This document shows, one piece after another, positions 1-7,583 of a stretch of DNA of 23,223 nt. Position 1 is the stretch's first letter. Every line of letters starts with the position of its first letter. The translations under genes and the position numbers were made by a program. The notes below the pieces were generated by a model, which made no database searches, had not been told where the DNA came from, and saw only the letters and a list, made by a program, of their open reading frames with translations. Where the stretch lies: contig DZCR01000024.1 in assembly GCA_022736495.1 (NCBI GenBank), positions 5,252 through 28,474 on the forward strand, in the 5' to 3' direction. This DNA comes from Desulfobacca acetoxidans. GTDB taxonomy: Bacteria; Desulfobacterota; Desulfobaccia; Desulfobaccales; 0-14-0-80-60-11.

Positions 1-27
1 GTTAGCGGTTAGCGGTTAGCGGTTAGG
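1..27. repeat. Left heptamer array (GTTAGCG)n
   Basis: Nearly four tandem copies of GTTAGCG start at the window edge, so the array may continue to the left. The same core (TTAGC) returns in reverse orientation at 441-475, on the other side of the broken four-helix-bundle gene, and again on both sides of asd. The function is unknown. The unit is too short, and lacks spacers, for a CRISPR. Confidence 0.85.
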
Positions 28-67
28 AAAAATCACTCATCCAGGCTTTTTTTGTCAAAGAAATTTT

Positions 68-428
68 ATGGTTCAATCTTATAGAGATTTAGTTGCATGG
101 AATAAGGCCATGGAGTTAGTGACTGAGATCTATCGGCTGATTCATGATTTTCCAAAAGAAGAACTTTTTGGGTTAACCAGCCAGATTCGCCGAGCCGCGG
201 TATCAATCCCAAGCAATATTGCCGAAGGAAAGGGTAGATTATCCAAAGGCGAAATTCCGGCAATTCCTGGGCAACGCCAGGGGTTCTTTGGCAGAGTTGG
301 AAACCCAGATTCTAATCGCGCAAAATCTCCATTACTTGCAGGGAGCCGAGGCACATAGAATATTGGGTATGGTGGAAGAGGTGGGTAAAGTCCTCAATGG
401 ACTGTTGTCAGCGGTCAAAAACCAATAA
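68..428 (+). pseudogene. Four-helix-bundle protein (S23/IVP family), frameshifted
   Basis: Two overlapping frames together give one member of the four-helix-bundle family first known from 23S rRNA intervening sequences. The first frame (from ATG 68) carries the N-terminal helices with SYRDLVAWNKAMELV and the family signature IPSNIAEGKGR. The second frame carries the rest, with ARGSLAELETQILIAQ and a terminal helix EEVGKVLNGL, ending at TAA 426-428. The join lies near 235-255 and needs one extra base to be skipped. The repaired protein would be about 119 residues, the usual family length. As read, the gene is broken, either by a real mutation or by a sequencing error. The family is thought to bind nucleic acid or act as a scaffold; its role here is unknown. 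It sits between inverted heptamer arrays just before livG. Confidence 0.85.
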
Positions 429-440
429 CCCAGTTTTTTC

Positions 441-475
441 CTAACTGCTAATTGCTAACTGCTAACTGCTAACTG
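441..475. repeat. Right heptamer array (CTAACTG)5
   Basis: Five tandem 7-bp units, four CTAACTG and one CTAATTG, follow the four-helix-bundle gene by 12 bp. They are the reverse complement of the TTAGC core at 1-27, so the gene is bracketed by inverted arrays. The array ends 13 bp before the livG start codon. Confidence 0.85.
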
Positions 476-488
476 CTCCATTCTGTTT

Positions 489-1274
489 ATGGGATTGCCA
501 CATAACAACATATTGTTAGCCTTAGACAGTGTTAGTTTAGCCTTCGGCGGCCTCCAGGCCGTGGAGCAGGTGAGTTTTGACGTGTCTAAAGGCTCCATCA
601 GGGCGGTCATCGGCCCCAACGGCGCGGGCAAGACCACCCTGTTCAACCTGGTGACCGGCTTTCTGGCCCCCCAGCAGGGGCGCATTGTCTATCAGGGTAA
701 GGAGATCCAGGGACTCCCCGCCCATCGCATCGCCCGGCAGGGGATCGCCCGCACCTTTCAACTGGTGCAACTCTTTGGCCACCTGACGGTCCTGGAAAAC
801 GTCATGGTGGGACGCCACCGCCTGAGTCACTCCGGCCTCCTGGCCGGGGCCTTGCAGTTTCCCTGGACGCGCGCCGAGGAGAAGGAGATCCAGGCCCAGG
901 CCCTGGGGGCCTTGGAGTTCGTGGGGTTGAGCGACCGGGCCCAACAGTCCGCCGCCATCCTTCCCCTGGGACTCAAGCGCCTGCTGGAAATCGCCCGGGC
1001 CCTGGCCTCGGCCCCCGACCTGCTCCTCCTGGATGAACCGGCCTCGGGCCTGGACGCGATGGAAACCGAGCGCCTCCGGGACCTGATCCTGATTTTGCGG
1101 GAACAAGGCATCACCATTCTGCTGGTGGAACACGACATGGGTCTCACCATGGAAGTAGCCGACGAAATCGCGGTGCTCAATTACGGCAAACTCATCGCCG
1201 ACGGACCGCCCCGGGTCATCCAGAAGAACCCGGAGGTGATCGCGGCGTATCTGGGGACGGATTGGCAAGGATGA
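489..1274 (+). CDS. livG: Branched-chain amino acid ABC transporter ATP-binding protein LivG
   Basis: ATPase subunit of a HAAT (Liv)-family importer. It hydrolyses ATP on the cytoplasmic side, paired with LivF, to drive uptake through the LivH/LivM permeases. The 261-residue length is usual. Walker A GPNGAGKTT is at 42-50. The family Q-loop segment RTFQLVQLF lies at 88-96, an LPLGLKR signature at 159-164 before LEIARAL, Walker B LLLLDEPASGLD at 178-189, and the switch histidine in VEHDM at 214-217. The C-terminal AAYLG motif is typical of LivG. The ATG at 489 is the first in frame after the heptamer array and lacks a clear Shine-Dalgarno, which is odd. The permease genes that normally precede livG are not seen and may lie left of the window, beyond the repeat-flanked unit. 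Confidence 0.93.
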   Translation: MGLPHNNILLALDSVSLAFGGLQAVEQVSFDVSKGSIRAVIGPNGAGKTTLFNLVTGFLAPQQGRIVYQGKEIQGLPAHRIARQGIARTFQLVQLFGHLTVLENVMVGRHRLSHSGLLAGALQFPWTRAEEKEIQAQALGALEFVGLSDRAQQSAAILPLGLKRLLEIARALASAPDLLLLDEPASGLDAMETERLRDLILILREQGITILLVEHDMGLTMEVADEIAVLNYGKLIADGPPRVIQKNPEVIAAYLGTDWQG

Positions 1275-1321
1275 AAAAGCGGGTTTTAGGTTCTGGGTTC
1301 TGGAAGAGGAAAGATTTTGGT

Positions 1322-1346
1322 GGCACAGTCGGCTTGCCTGTGCGAC
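1322..1346. repeat. CACAGG-type hairpin
   Basis: GCACAG (1323-1328) pairs with CTGTGC (1338-1343) around a 9-nt loop. A related and more perfect hairpin, CACAGGCT/AGCCTGTG, occurs at 15594-15613. In both places a GTAGGGCGGGC palindrome follows 20-30 bp later, so the two may form one composite dispersed element. Confidence 0.5.
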
Positions 1347-1360
1347 TCCATATTCATCTT

Positions 1361-1423
1361 CATGTAGGGCGGGCACTGCTCGCCGGCTTTTAAATTGATG
1401 GTGGGCGGTGCCTACCCTACATG
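1361..1423. repeat. REP-like palindrome, copy 1 (GTAGGGCGGGC family)
   Basis: A 9-bp outer stem joins CATGTAGGG (1361-1369) to CCCTACATG (1415-1423). Between the arms are two smaller GC-rich imperfect inverted repeats separated by an AT-rich stretch. The copy lies between livG and livF, inside a probable operon, in a 163-bp gap with no coding signal. Confidence 0.75.
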
Positions 1424-1437
1424 ATTAACTTCTAAAA

Positions 1438-2175
<738 letters not shown>

Positions 2176-2180
2176 GGCAC

Positions 2181-3431
2181 ATGCGCCATCCGGAAATTGA
2201 GGCCATGGACCGCGGGGAATTGGAACTGCTCCAACTGGAGCGCCTCCAGAGCACCCTCACCCGGGCTTACCGTCAGGTGAAGTTCTACCGCCGCCAGTTC
2301 GACCGCTTGGGTCTGAACCTGGACGATATCCGGAGCTTAGGCGATCTGGCCCGGCTCCCCTGCACCACCCGGGAAGACCTGTCGGAGAATTACCCTTACG
2401 GCCTGTTCGCCGTGCCGCTCCGGGACATCGTCCGCATCCTTTCTTCCCCCGGCACTACGGAAAAACCCCTGGTGGTGGGCTATGCCGCCCCGGACATCAA
2501 GCTCTGGCTGGAGTTGCTGGCCCGCCTTTACGCCGCCGCGGACATCACCCGGGAAGACATCTTACAAATCATCCTGCCCCAAGGCTTGGCCAACTGGCGC
2601 CGGGATCTTCAGGCCGGGGCCGAATACCTGGGGGCCTCGGTGATCCCGCCGGCCACCCTCAACTTCGCCAAAGAACTCATGGTAATGCGGGATTACAAGA
2701 CCTCGGTCCTGGTCACCACCCCGCCTGTGGCCCGGCATCTCTTGACGGTGATGGCCCGCATGGGCCTGACCCCGGCGGAGCTGAGCCTGAAAAAAGCCCT
2801 GCTGGTGGCTTCGCCCCTGCCTGAGGCGGTGGGCCGGGAAATCGAGGCGGGTTTTCAGGTTACCTGCGCCACGGCCTACGGCATCACCGAGGTCATGGGT
2901 CCGGGCCTGGCCTTCAGTTGCGAGGCCGGTGGCGGCCTGCACTTCTCCGCAGACCATTTTTACCCGGAGATCATCGATCCCGAAACCGGCGCGCCGGTCC
3001 CGCCCGGCTCTCCGGGGGAACTGGTGATCACCACCTTAAGCACCGTGGCCTTTCCCTTGGTCCGTTTCCGCAGCGGCGACTGCACTTCCCTCATCCAGGA
3101 ACCCTGCGCCTGCGGCCGCACCCTGGTACGCCTGGGGGAGATCGCGGGGCGCACGGACCCCATCTTTTCGGTGGGCGGCATCAAAGTGCATCCGGATCAG
3201 ATCGGCACCCTTCTCACCGAAGCCCTGCAGGGCCACCCGCCGAAATTCTCCTACCGGGTGGTATCTGAGGAGGGTTTGGAGGTTTTAGATATCGAACTGA
3301 CGGTGGAGGAGGTCTTTTTCTCCGACGAAATCAAGGCCCTGGAATGCCTGTGCCGCCAGGCCCGGCGCCACCTGGCGGACCACCTCGGGATCAACGCCCG
3401 GATAATCCTGAAGGAAGAGGCGGCCTCATAG
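2181..3431 (+). CDS. Phenylacetate-CoA ligase-like adenylate-forming enzyme
   Basis: Member of the ANL superfamily, PaaK branch. Such enzymes activate an aryl or other organic acid with ATP and join it to CoA. The N-terminal pattern RQVKFYRRQFDRLGL is typical. The ATP loop is at 88-96 but reads SSPGTTEKP instead of the usual SSGTTGKP. YGITEVMGPG (233-242) is the A5 region and GRTDPIFSVGGIKVHP (323-338) the A8 region. The protein ends at 416 after ARIILKEEAAS, with no obvious A10 GK-R-type motif carrying the adenylation lysine, so it is slightly short at the C-terminus. A strong Shine-Dalgarno (AAGGGAGG, 2165-2172) overlaps the end of livF, placing it in the liv operon. Its substrate cannot be read from sequence. 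Aromatic acids from amino-acid breakdown are one guess. A non-catalytic or altered role is possible. Confidence 0.8.
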   Translation: MRHPEIEAMDRGELELLQLERLQSTLTRAYRQVKFYRRQFDRLGLNLDDIRSLGDLARLPCTTREDLSENYPYGLFAVPLRDIVRILSSPGTTEKPLVVGYAAPDIKLWLELLARLYAAADITREDILQIILPQGLANWRRDLQAGAEYLGASVIPPATLNFAKELMVMRDYKTSVLVTTPPVARHLLTVMARMGLTPAELSLKKALLVASPLPEAVGREIEAGFQVTCATAYGITEVMGPGLAFSCEAGGGLHFSADHFYPEIIDPETGAPVPPGSPGELVITTLSTVAFPLVRFRSGDCTSLIQEPCACGRTLVRLGEIAGRTDPIFSVGGIKVHPDQIGTLLTEALQGHPPKFSYRVVSEEGLEVLDIELTVEEVFFSDEIKALECLCRQARRHLADHLGINARIILKEEAAS

Positions 3432-3503
3432 AGGCTTACGAATCACATTTCTATTTTTTTTCCATCGGAAATAGCCTATAAGGAAAAGATAAGGAGGGTA
3501 CAG

Positions 3504-4637
3504 ATGATGAATTTCCGGAGAATTTTAGTAGTAAGTTTGACTATTACCCTGTTAACCGCCAGCCTCGCCTTTGGAGCCGAGCCCATCAAGATCGGCACCG
3601 TGCTCCGGCTGTCCATCGGCGCTGAACACGGCATCCCCTCTCGCCGGGGCGTGGAGATGGCAGTGGCAGAGTTCAATAAAGCCGGCGGCATTAATGGCCG
3701 GCCGGTGGAACTCATTGTGGAAGATGAAAAGGACTCGCCCGCAGCTTCGGTGAATGCGGTCCAGAAACTCATCAACGTGGACAAAGCCGTGGCCATCATC
3801 GGGCCCATGACCTCAGGCGGCATGATGGCCGCGGGCAAAACCGCCAATGACGCCAAGGTGGTGGAAATCAGCCCCACCGCCACCACTCCCAAACTCAGCG
3901 GCTACGGTGATTACATTTACCGGGGCTGTTCCCGCATCGACAAGCAGGCCCAGGTGCTCACCGATTACGTGGTCAAAAACTGGAAGCCCAAAACCGTGGC
4001 CATTTTTTTCTCCAACGAACCCTATGGCAAGGGGTGCGCCGATCTCTTTACAAAATTTTTTGAAAAAAACGGCATCAAGGTTGTGGCCACGGAGTCTTTC
4101 ATGCGGGGGTCCCGGGATTTCAAGGCCCAGCTCACCAAAATCAAGGCCGCCAATCCTGACTTCCTGTTCATCCCCGGCTATACCCCGGAAACCGCCCCCG
4201 CCGCAGCCCAGGCCCGGCAGTTGGGCATGAAACAGAAGATTTTGGGGGTCTATGGTGATATGGACCCGGTTTACATTCAATTGGCCGGACCGGGGGCCGA
4301 GGGCCATATCATCGGGGGCGAGTATGATGAAAACTATGACACCCCCAAGAATAAGGAGTTTAAAAAGAATTACGAAGAGCTGGTGAAGAAAAACAATGAT
4401 CCTTATAACATCATGTTTGCGGCCCTCCACTATGATGCCGCCTCCATGATCCTGGATGGCATGAAGAAAGAAGGGCCGACCTCTGACGGGATCAAGAAAT
4501 TCTTGGACAACGTGAAAGACTATGACGGCGTCACCGGGAAATTGTCGTTTAATAAAGAGCACGATGTGGTGCGGGCCGGAACGGCAGGGGTTTATATCCT
4601 GGAAGTCAAAAACGGTAAGTACGTGACCGTGAAGTAA
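3504..4637 (+). CDS. livJ: Branched-chain amino acid ABC transporter substrate-binding protein
   Basis: Periplasmic binding protein of the Liv/HAAT family (Peripla_BP_6, type-1 fold). It captures the ligand and delivers it to the permease. Residues 1-25 are a signal peptide: basic NFRR, a hydrophobic stretch, and a likely cut after AFGA. The mature part opens with IKIGTVLRLSIGAEHG and has GVEMAVAEFNKAGGINGRPVELIVEDEKDSP, the standard start of this fold. AIIGPMTSGGMMAAGKTANDAKVVEISPTAT forms part of the binding site. The length of 377 is normal. A good Shine-Dalgarno (AAGGAGGG, 3491-3498) fixes the start at ATG 3504. It is the last gene of the liv block and is followed by a terminator. The ligand may be a branched-chain amino acid, but this family also binds aromatic compounds and amides. 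Confidence 0.92.
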   Translation: MMNFRRILVVSLTITLLTASLAFGAEPIKIGTVLRLSIGAEHGIPSRRGVEMAVAEFNKAGGINGRPVELIVEDEKDSPAASVNAVQKLINVDKAVAIIGPMTSGGMMAAGKTANDAKVVEISPTATTPKLSGYGDYIYRGCSRIDKQAQVLTDYVVKNWKPKTVAIFFSNEPYGKGCADLFTKFFEKNGIKVVATESFMRGSRDFKAQLTKIKAANPDFLFIPGYTPETAPAAAQARQLGMKQKILGVYGDMDPVYIQLAGPGAEGHIIGGEYDENYDTPKNKEFKKNYEELVKKNNDPYNIMFAALHYDAASMILDGMKKEGPTSDGIKKFLDNVKDYDGVTGKLSFNKEHDVVRAGTAGVYILEVKNGKYVTVK

Positions 4638-4668
4638 AAGCGGCTGTTCGGGCATTTCTCACCTGCAA

Positions 4669-4701
4669 AGGTAGGGCGGCTATACCCGCCCTACCTTTTT
4701 T
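4669..4701 (+). terminator. Intrinsic terminator of the liv operon
   Basis: An 11-bp perfect stem, AGGTAGGGCGG (4669-4679) with CCGCCCTACCT (4686-4696), has a 6-nt loop and runs into six T residues (4696-4701). It lies 31 bp past the binding-protein stop, between convergent operons. The stem core GTAGGGCGG matches the dispersed palindrome family seen elsewhere in the window, so a repeat copy seems to serve as the terminator. Confidence 0.88.
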
Positions 4702-4787
4702 GTAGTTCAAGCGCCAAACGGGTATTTGACTAAAGCTGCTGGCAAGAATATTAACCGCTTATGGCTTTTACCGGGAACAGAAACCGG

Positions 4788-4976
4788 CTATTTCTCCACC
4801 AGCAAAACCTTGTGGTTTATCAGGTTGAGACTGTGGATTGCGGCCTGCAGCACCTTCTGTTCGCCGAAAATATTGACGATTCTAATGCTGTCGCCATCCG
4901 GTACGACGACGTCCACATCCTTCATGACCAGCTCTTCCTGACCGTTTTTTAACAGGTACGCGGTCGCTTCACACAT
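4788..4976 (-). CDS. CooT-family nickel-binding protein
   Basis: A 62-residue protein of the CooT family (PF10133). CooT is a small dimeric protein that binds nickel and is linked to maturation of Ni-containing CO dehydrogenase. The start MCEATAYLL places Cys2 at the position known to bind nickel in the family. The middle VMKDVDVVVPDGDSIRIVNIFGEQKVL, with its NIFGEQK core, is the diagnostic stretch. Length is normal. It overlaps the upstream DUF3842 gene by 8 bp, so the two are probably co-translated, and it is the last gene of a minus-strand run that includes rsmD and coaD. No CO dehydrogenase gene is in the window, so its nickel client here is unknown. Confidence 0.88.
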   Translation of the reverse strand: MCEATAYLLKNGQEELVMKDVDVVVPDGDSIRIVNIFGEQKVLQAAIHSLNLINHKVLLVEK

Positions 4977-5388
4977 GGTTGATTATCTCCTTTAACTTCT
5001 CGCTCACGATCTTGTCCACCAGGTGGGGGAGCGGCTCGGGTATCAGGCCGACGATCTCCACCGCCTCCTGGGTCAGAGGCAATAAAATTTTCCAGGCCGG
5101 AGCCGAAGCAACGGCTGCGGCGATTTTGGGGGTCACTTCCCCCATCATGGCATTGGCCAGGACAATGGAGAGGCAGCCCAGAATAACGTCGGCCCTGGCC
5201 ACCGTCCGGACAATGGCGTTTTCGCCGCTGGCGCCCCGGTTGGCCCTGGCCTTCATCATCTGGGCGGTGGCCACGGCGTTGGTCCCCAGTGCGATGACTT
5301 CATGCTCCTCCCTATAGACTTCTTTCAGGCGTTTGATGAGCGCGGCGCCGATGCCGCCCCCCTGCCCGTCGATGACGCAGATGCGCAC
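4969..5388 (-). CDS. DUF3842 family protein
   Basis: A 139-residue protein matching the DUF3842 family (PF12953), whose function is not known. Visible features are an N-terminal beta strand and glycine loop, VIDGQGGGIG (5-14), like a nucleotide-binding turn, then ALGTNAVAT (33-41), ANRGASGENAIV (49-60) and a hydrophobic segment DVILGCLSIVLANAMMGEVTP (67-87). The start is GTG at 5388, with AGGA about 8 bp upstream. It begins 11 bp after coaD and overlaps cooT by 8 bp. The tight link to the nickel protein CooT suggests a shared task, possibly metal related, but this is inference from position only. Confidence 0.85.
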   Translation of the reverse strand: MRICVIDGQGGGIGAALIKRLKEVYREEHEVIALGTNAVATAQMMKARANRGASGENAIVRTVARADVILGCLSIVLANAMMGEVTPKIAAAVASAPAWKILLPLTQEAVEIVGLIPEPLPHLVDKIVSEKLKEIINHV

Positions 5389-5399
5389 GTTATTCGTCC

Positions 5400-5885
5400 T
5401 TATTCCAAGCCAAATTTTTCTCTGAGACGGTGAAACACGATTTCCGGCACCATGCCCTCGATGTCCCCGCCATGCACCGCGGCTTCCTTGAGGATGCTGG
5501 AACTCAAAAAGACCCAGCGCAGACCGGTCATGAGAAACACCGTTTCAATTTCGGGCTCCAACCGGCGGTTCATCATGGCCAACTGAAATTCATACTCAAA
5601 ATCGGTGACCGCCCTGAGACCCCGGAGGATGGCCCGGGCCTGCTGCCCCTTAGCATACTTGACCAGCAGACCGTCGAAGGTGTCAATGGAGACCATGGGG
5701 TAATCCGCCAGGGACACCCGGAGCATCTCCACGCGTTCTTCGATGGTAAACAGGGATTTTTTAAAAGCGTTGGTGGCCACGGCCACGATGATCCGGTCAA
5801 AGACCTTCAAAGCCCGCTGGATAAGATCCAGATGACCATTGGTGATTGGATCGAATGAGCCGGGATAGATCGCGATATCGGGCAT
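5400..5885 (-). CDS. coaD: Phosphopantetheine adenylyltransferase
   Basis: Catalyses the fourth step of coenzyme A synthesis in the cytoplasm: 4'-phosphopantetheine + ATP gives dephospho-CoA and pyrophosphate. At 161 residues it is of normal length. The nucleotidyltransferase motif GSFDPITNGH is at 9-18, with the TxGH-type catalytic His at 18. RGLRAVTDFEYE (88-99) and MMNRRLEPEIETVFLM (104-119) are CoaD-specific. The ATP motif is SSSILKE (128-134). It begins 24 bp after rsmD, a gene order common in bacteria, and is followed by DUF3842 and cooT. Confidence 0.97.
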   Translation of the reverse strand: MPDIAIYPGSFDPITNGHLDLIQRALKVFDRIIVAVATNAFKKSLFTIEERVEMLRVSLADYPMVSIDTFDGLLVKYAKGQQARAILRGLRAVTDFEYEFQLAMMNRRLEPEIETVFLMTGLRWVFLSSSILKEAAVHGGDIEGMVPEIVFHRLREKFGLE

Positions 5886-5909
5886 CAGTTACTCATGCTC
5901 CTGTTTTGG

Positions 5910-6458
5910 TTATTCCGCCACATAAAAAGCTACCTGGGTATCGCCATAGCGCCGCACTTCCGTACGCTTCAGATTACCGCTCTCTGCCGGAAGGGTCTCC
6001 CTCCGGCTGTGCTCCACTGCGACGACGGCCCCGGTGGAGAGCAGATTCTGGGAGGTCAGGGCCTGCAAGGCCGTCATCGCCTTACCGCCGCCATAAGGCG
6101 GGTCCAGAAAGGCCAGACCGAAGCGGTCACCCTGAGCCGCTAATTTTTTTAGAGCCGTGGTCACCGGCAAAGGCCAAACCCTGGTTCGGTCCTGAAGTCC
6201 TAAATCTTCCAGGTTGCGGCGCAGCGCTTTAACGGCCTCGGGGTGGTCCTCCACAAACACCGCGGCCGCGGCTCCCCGGCTCAGGGCCTCAATCCCCAGG
6301 GCTCCGGTCCCGGCAAACAGGTCCAGCACCCTCACCCCGTCCACCGCAACTCCCAGGATGCTGAACACCGCCTCCCGGACTTTGGCGGCCGTGGGCCGCG
6401 TCCGGCCTTTCACCGGGGCCAGATGGCGGCCCTTGAATACGCCGGCGATGATGCGCAT
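5910..6458 (-). CDS. rsmD: 16S rRNA (guanine(966)-N(2))-methyltransferase RsmD
   Basis: Methylates N2 of G966 in 16S rRNA using S-adenosylmethionine during small-subunit assembly. At 182 residues it is standard. The start MRIIAGVFKGRHLAPVKGRTRPTAAKVREAVFSIL is the family N-terminus. The SAM-binding loop is DLFAGTGALGIEALSRG (46-62) and the catalytic motif DPPY is at 119-122. The start ATG (6456-6458) has AGGAG 7 nt upstream, but that sequence lies in one arm of a perfect 9-bp hairpin (6461-6481), which could limit translation. It precedes coaD by 24 bp. Confidence 0.96.
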   Translation of the reverse strand: MRIIAGVFKGRHLAPVKGRTRPTAAKVREAVFSILGVAVDGVRVLDLFAGTGALGIEALSRGAAAAVFVEDHPEAVKALRRNLEDLGLQDRTRVWPLPVTTALKKLAAQGDRFGLAFLDPPYGGGKAMTALQALTSQNLLSTGAVVAVEHSRRETLPAESGNLKRTEVRRYGDTQVAFYVAE

Positions 6459-6460
6459 GA

Positions 6461-6481
6461 GACTGCTCCTGCGGAGCAGTC
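6461..6481 (-). promoter_or_regulatory. Hairpin masking the rsmD ribosome-binding site
   Basis: On the minus strand GACTGCTCC and GGAGCAGTC pair perfectly over 9 bp around the loop GCA, ending 2 nt before the rsmD ATG. The Shine-Dalgarno AGGAG is formed by the last loop base and the first bases of the second arm, so it is mostly sequestered when the stem forms. This could act as a translational switch or simply lower initiation. That role is inferred from structure alone. Confidence 0.55.
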
Positions 6482-6484
6482 GGC

Positions 6485-6533
6485 TGTTAGCTTTCTTTTT
6501 TGCTAACTGCTAACCGCTAACTGCTAACCGCTA
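6485..6533. repeat. Heptamer array after asd
   Basis: Units GCTAACT and GCTAACC alternate over 6502-6533 (four full units and part of a fifth). A single inverted GTTAGC at 6485-6490 lets a hairpin form across a T-rich loop. The asd stop codon (TAG on the minus strand, 6531-6533) is supplied by the array itself. The units match the arrays around the four-helix-bundle gene. Confidence 0.8.
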
Positions 6534-7556
6534 TTTCCTCAAATAATCCCGGATCAGAATCTCCGCAATCTGCACCGCGTTGGTGGCGGCGCCCTTGCGC
6601 AGGTTGTCGGCCACCACCCAGAAGTTCAGCCCCTTGTCGATGGTGAAGTCTTCCCGGATGCGCCCCACCAGGGTGAGATCCTGGCCTGCGGCGTCTAGAG
6701 GCATGGGATACCGGTTGCGCAGCGGATCATCCACGACCTTCACCCCCGGCGCCTGGGCCAGGATATCCCGGGCTTCCGTAGGAGTGAGCTTGCGCGCCGT
6801 CTCGATATTCACCGCCTCCGAGTGCCCATAGAACACCGGCACCCGAACCGTGGTGGCCGTCACCCGGATGCTATCATCTCCCATGATCTTGGTGGTCTCA
6901 TGGACCATTTTCATCTCTTCCTTGGTGTAGCCGTTCTCCAGGAAAACGTCGATATGGGGAAGACAGTTGAAAGCAATCCGGTGGGGATAGACCTTATTCT
7001 TGGCGTCCTGACAGGATATCAGGGCCCGGACCTGCTCCGCCAACTCATCCACCGCCTTTTGGCCGGTGCCGGAGACCGCCTGATAGGTGGACACCACCAC
7101 CCGTTTAATCTGCGCCGCATCGTGCAGGGGCTTCAGCGCCACCACCATCTGGATGGTGGAGCAGTTAGGGTTGGCAATAAGGCCCGTTTTGGTATAAAGC
7201 CCGATGTCTTGGGGGTTGACCTCCGGGACCACCAGCGGGACGTCCGGGTCCATGCGCCAGGCGCTGGAGTTATCCACCACCACCGCGCCCGCCCGGGCGG
7301 CAATGGGGCCGTATTCCTTGCTGATGCTTCCTCCGGCGGAAAACAGGGCAATCTCCACCCCGTCAAAAGAATCCTCGGACAACACCTGCACCGGGATCTC
7401 CTGGCCTTTGAAAGACACGGTGCGGCCCACGGAGCGCTCCGATGCTAACGGAATCAGCTCCGCCACCGGAAAATTGCGCTCCTCCAGACAGGTTACCATC
7501 TGCTGCCCCACCGCACCAGTGGCCCCCACTACCGCGACCTTATATGAACCACCCAT
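6531..7556 (-). CDS. asd: Aspartate-semialdehyde dehydrogenase
   Basis: Reduces L-aspartyl-4-phosphate to L-aspartate-4-semialdehyde with NADPH, the branch point to lysine/diaminopimelate, threonine and methionine. At 341 residues it is of normal length for the bacterial class. The NADP loop GATGAVG is at 11-17. SAGGSISKEYGP (73-84) and VVDNSSAWRMD (93-103) are conserved. The catalytic cysteine is Cys132 in NPNCST. QAVSGTG and NCLPHIDVF follow, and the RVPVFYGHSEAVNIE stretch contributes substrate-binding residues. AGGAG lies 11 bp before ATG 7556. Heptamer arrays lie on both sides, and the downstream one supplies the stop codon. It follows leuB in a leu-asd gene order common in deltaproteobacteria. 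Confidence 0.96.
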   Translation of the reverse strand: MGGSYKVAVVGATGAVGQQMVTCLEERNFPVAELIPLASERSVGRTVSFKGQEIPVQVLSEDSFDGVEIALFSAGGSISKEYGPIAARAGAVVVDNSSAWRMDPDVPLVVPEVNPQDIGLYTKTGLIANPNCSTIQMVVALKPLHDAAQIKRVVVSTYQAVSGTGQKAVDELAEQVRALISCQDAKNKVYPHRIAFNCLPHIDVFLENGYTKEEMKMVHETTKIMGDDSIRVTATTVRVPVFYGHSEAVNIETARKLTPTEARDILAQAPGVKVVDDPLRNRYPMPLDAAGQDLTLVGRIREDFTIDKGLNFWVVADNLRKGAATNAVQIAEILIRDYLRK

Positions 7557-7583
7557 AATGAATAAATCTCCTGAGAAAATAGC

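Noticed and set aside
1..475. CRISPR-like array at the left edge
   Set aside because: The units are 7 bp with no spacers and no cas genes; these are simple tandem heptamers.
537..1376. A 279-residue minus-strand frame over livG
   Set aside because: Antisense to livG, and its N-terminal part is a translation of the CACAG hairpin repeat.
3432..3503. Separate promoter for the binding protein gene
   Set aside because: The gap is AT-rich, but I could not find a -35/-10 pair with acceptable spacing.
4726..4952. Plus-strand frames across the cooT region
   Set aside because: They are antisense to cooT, which has a clear family match and operon context.
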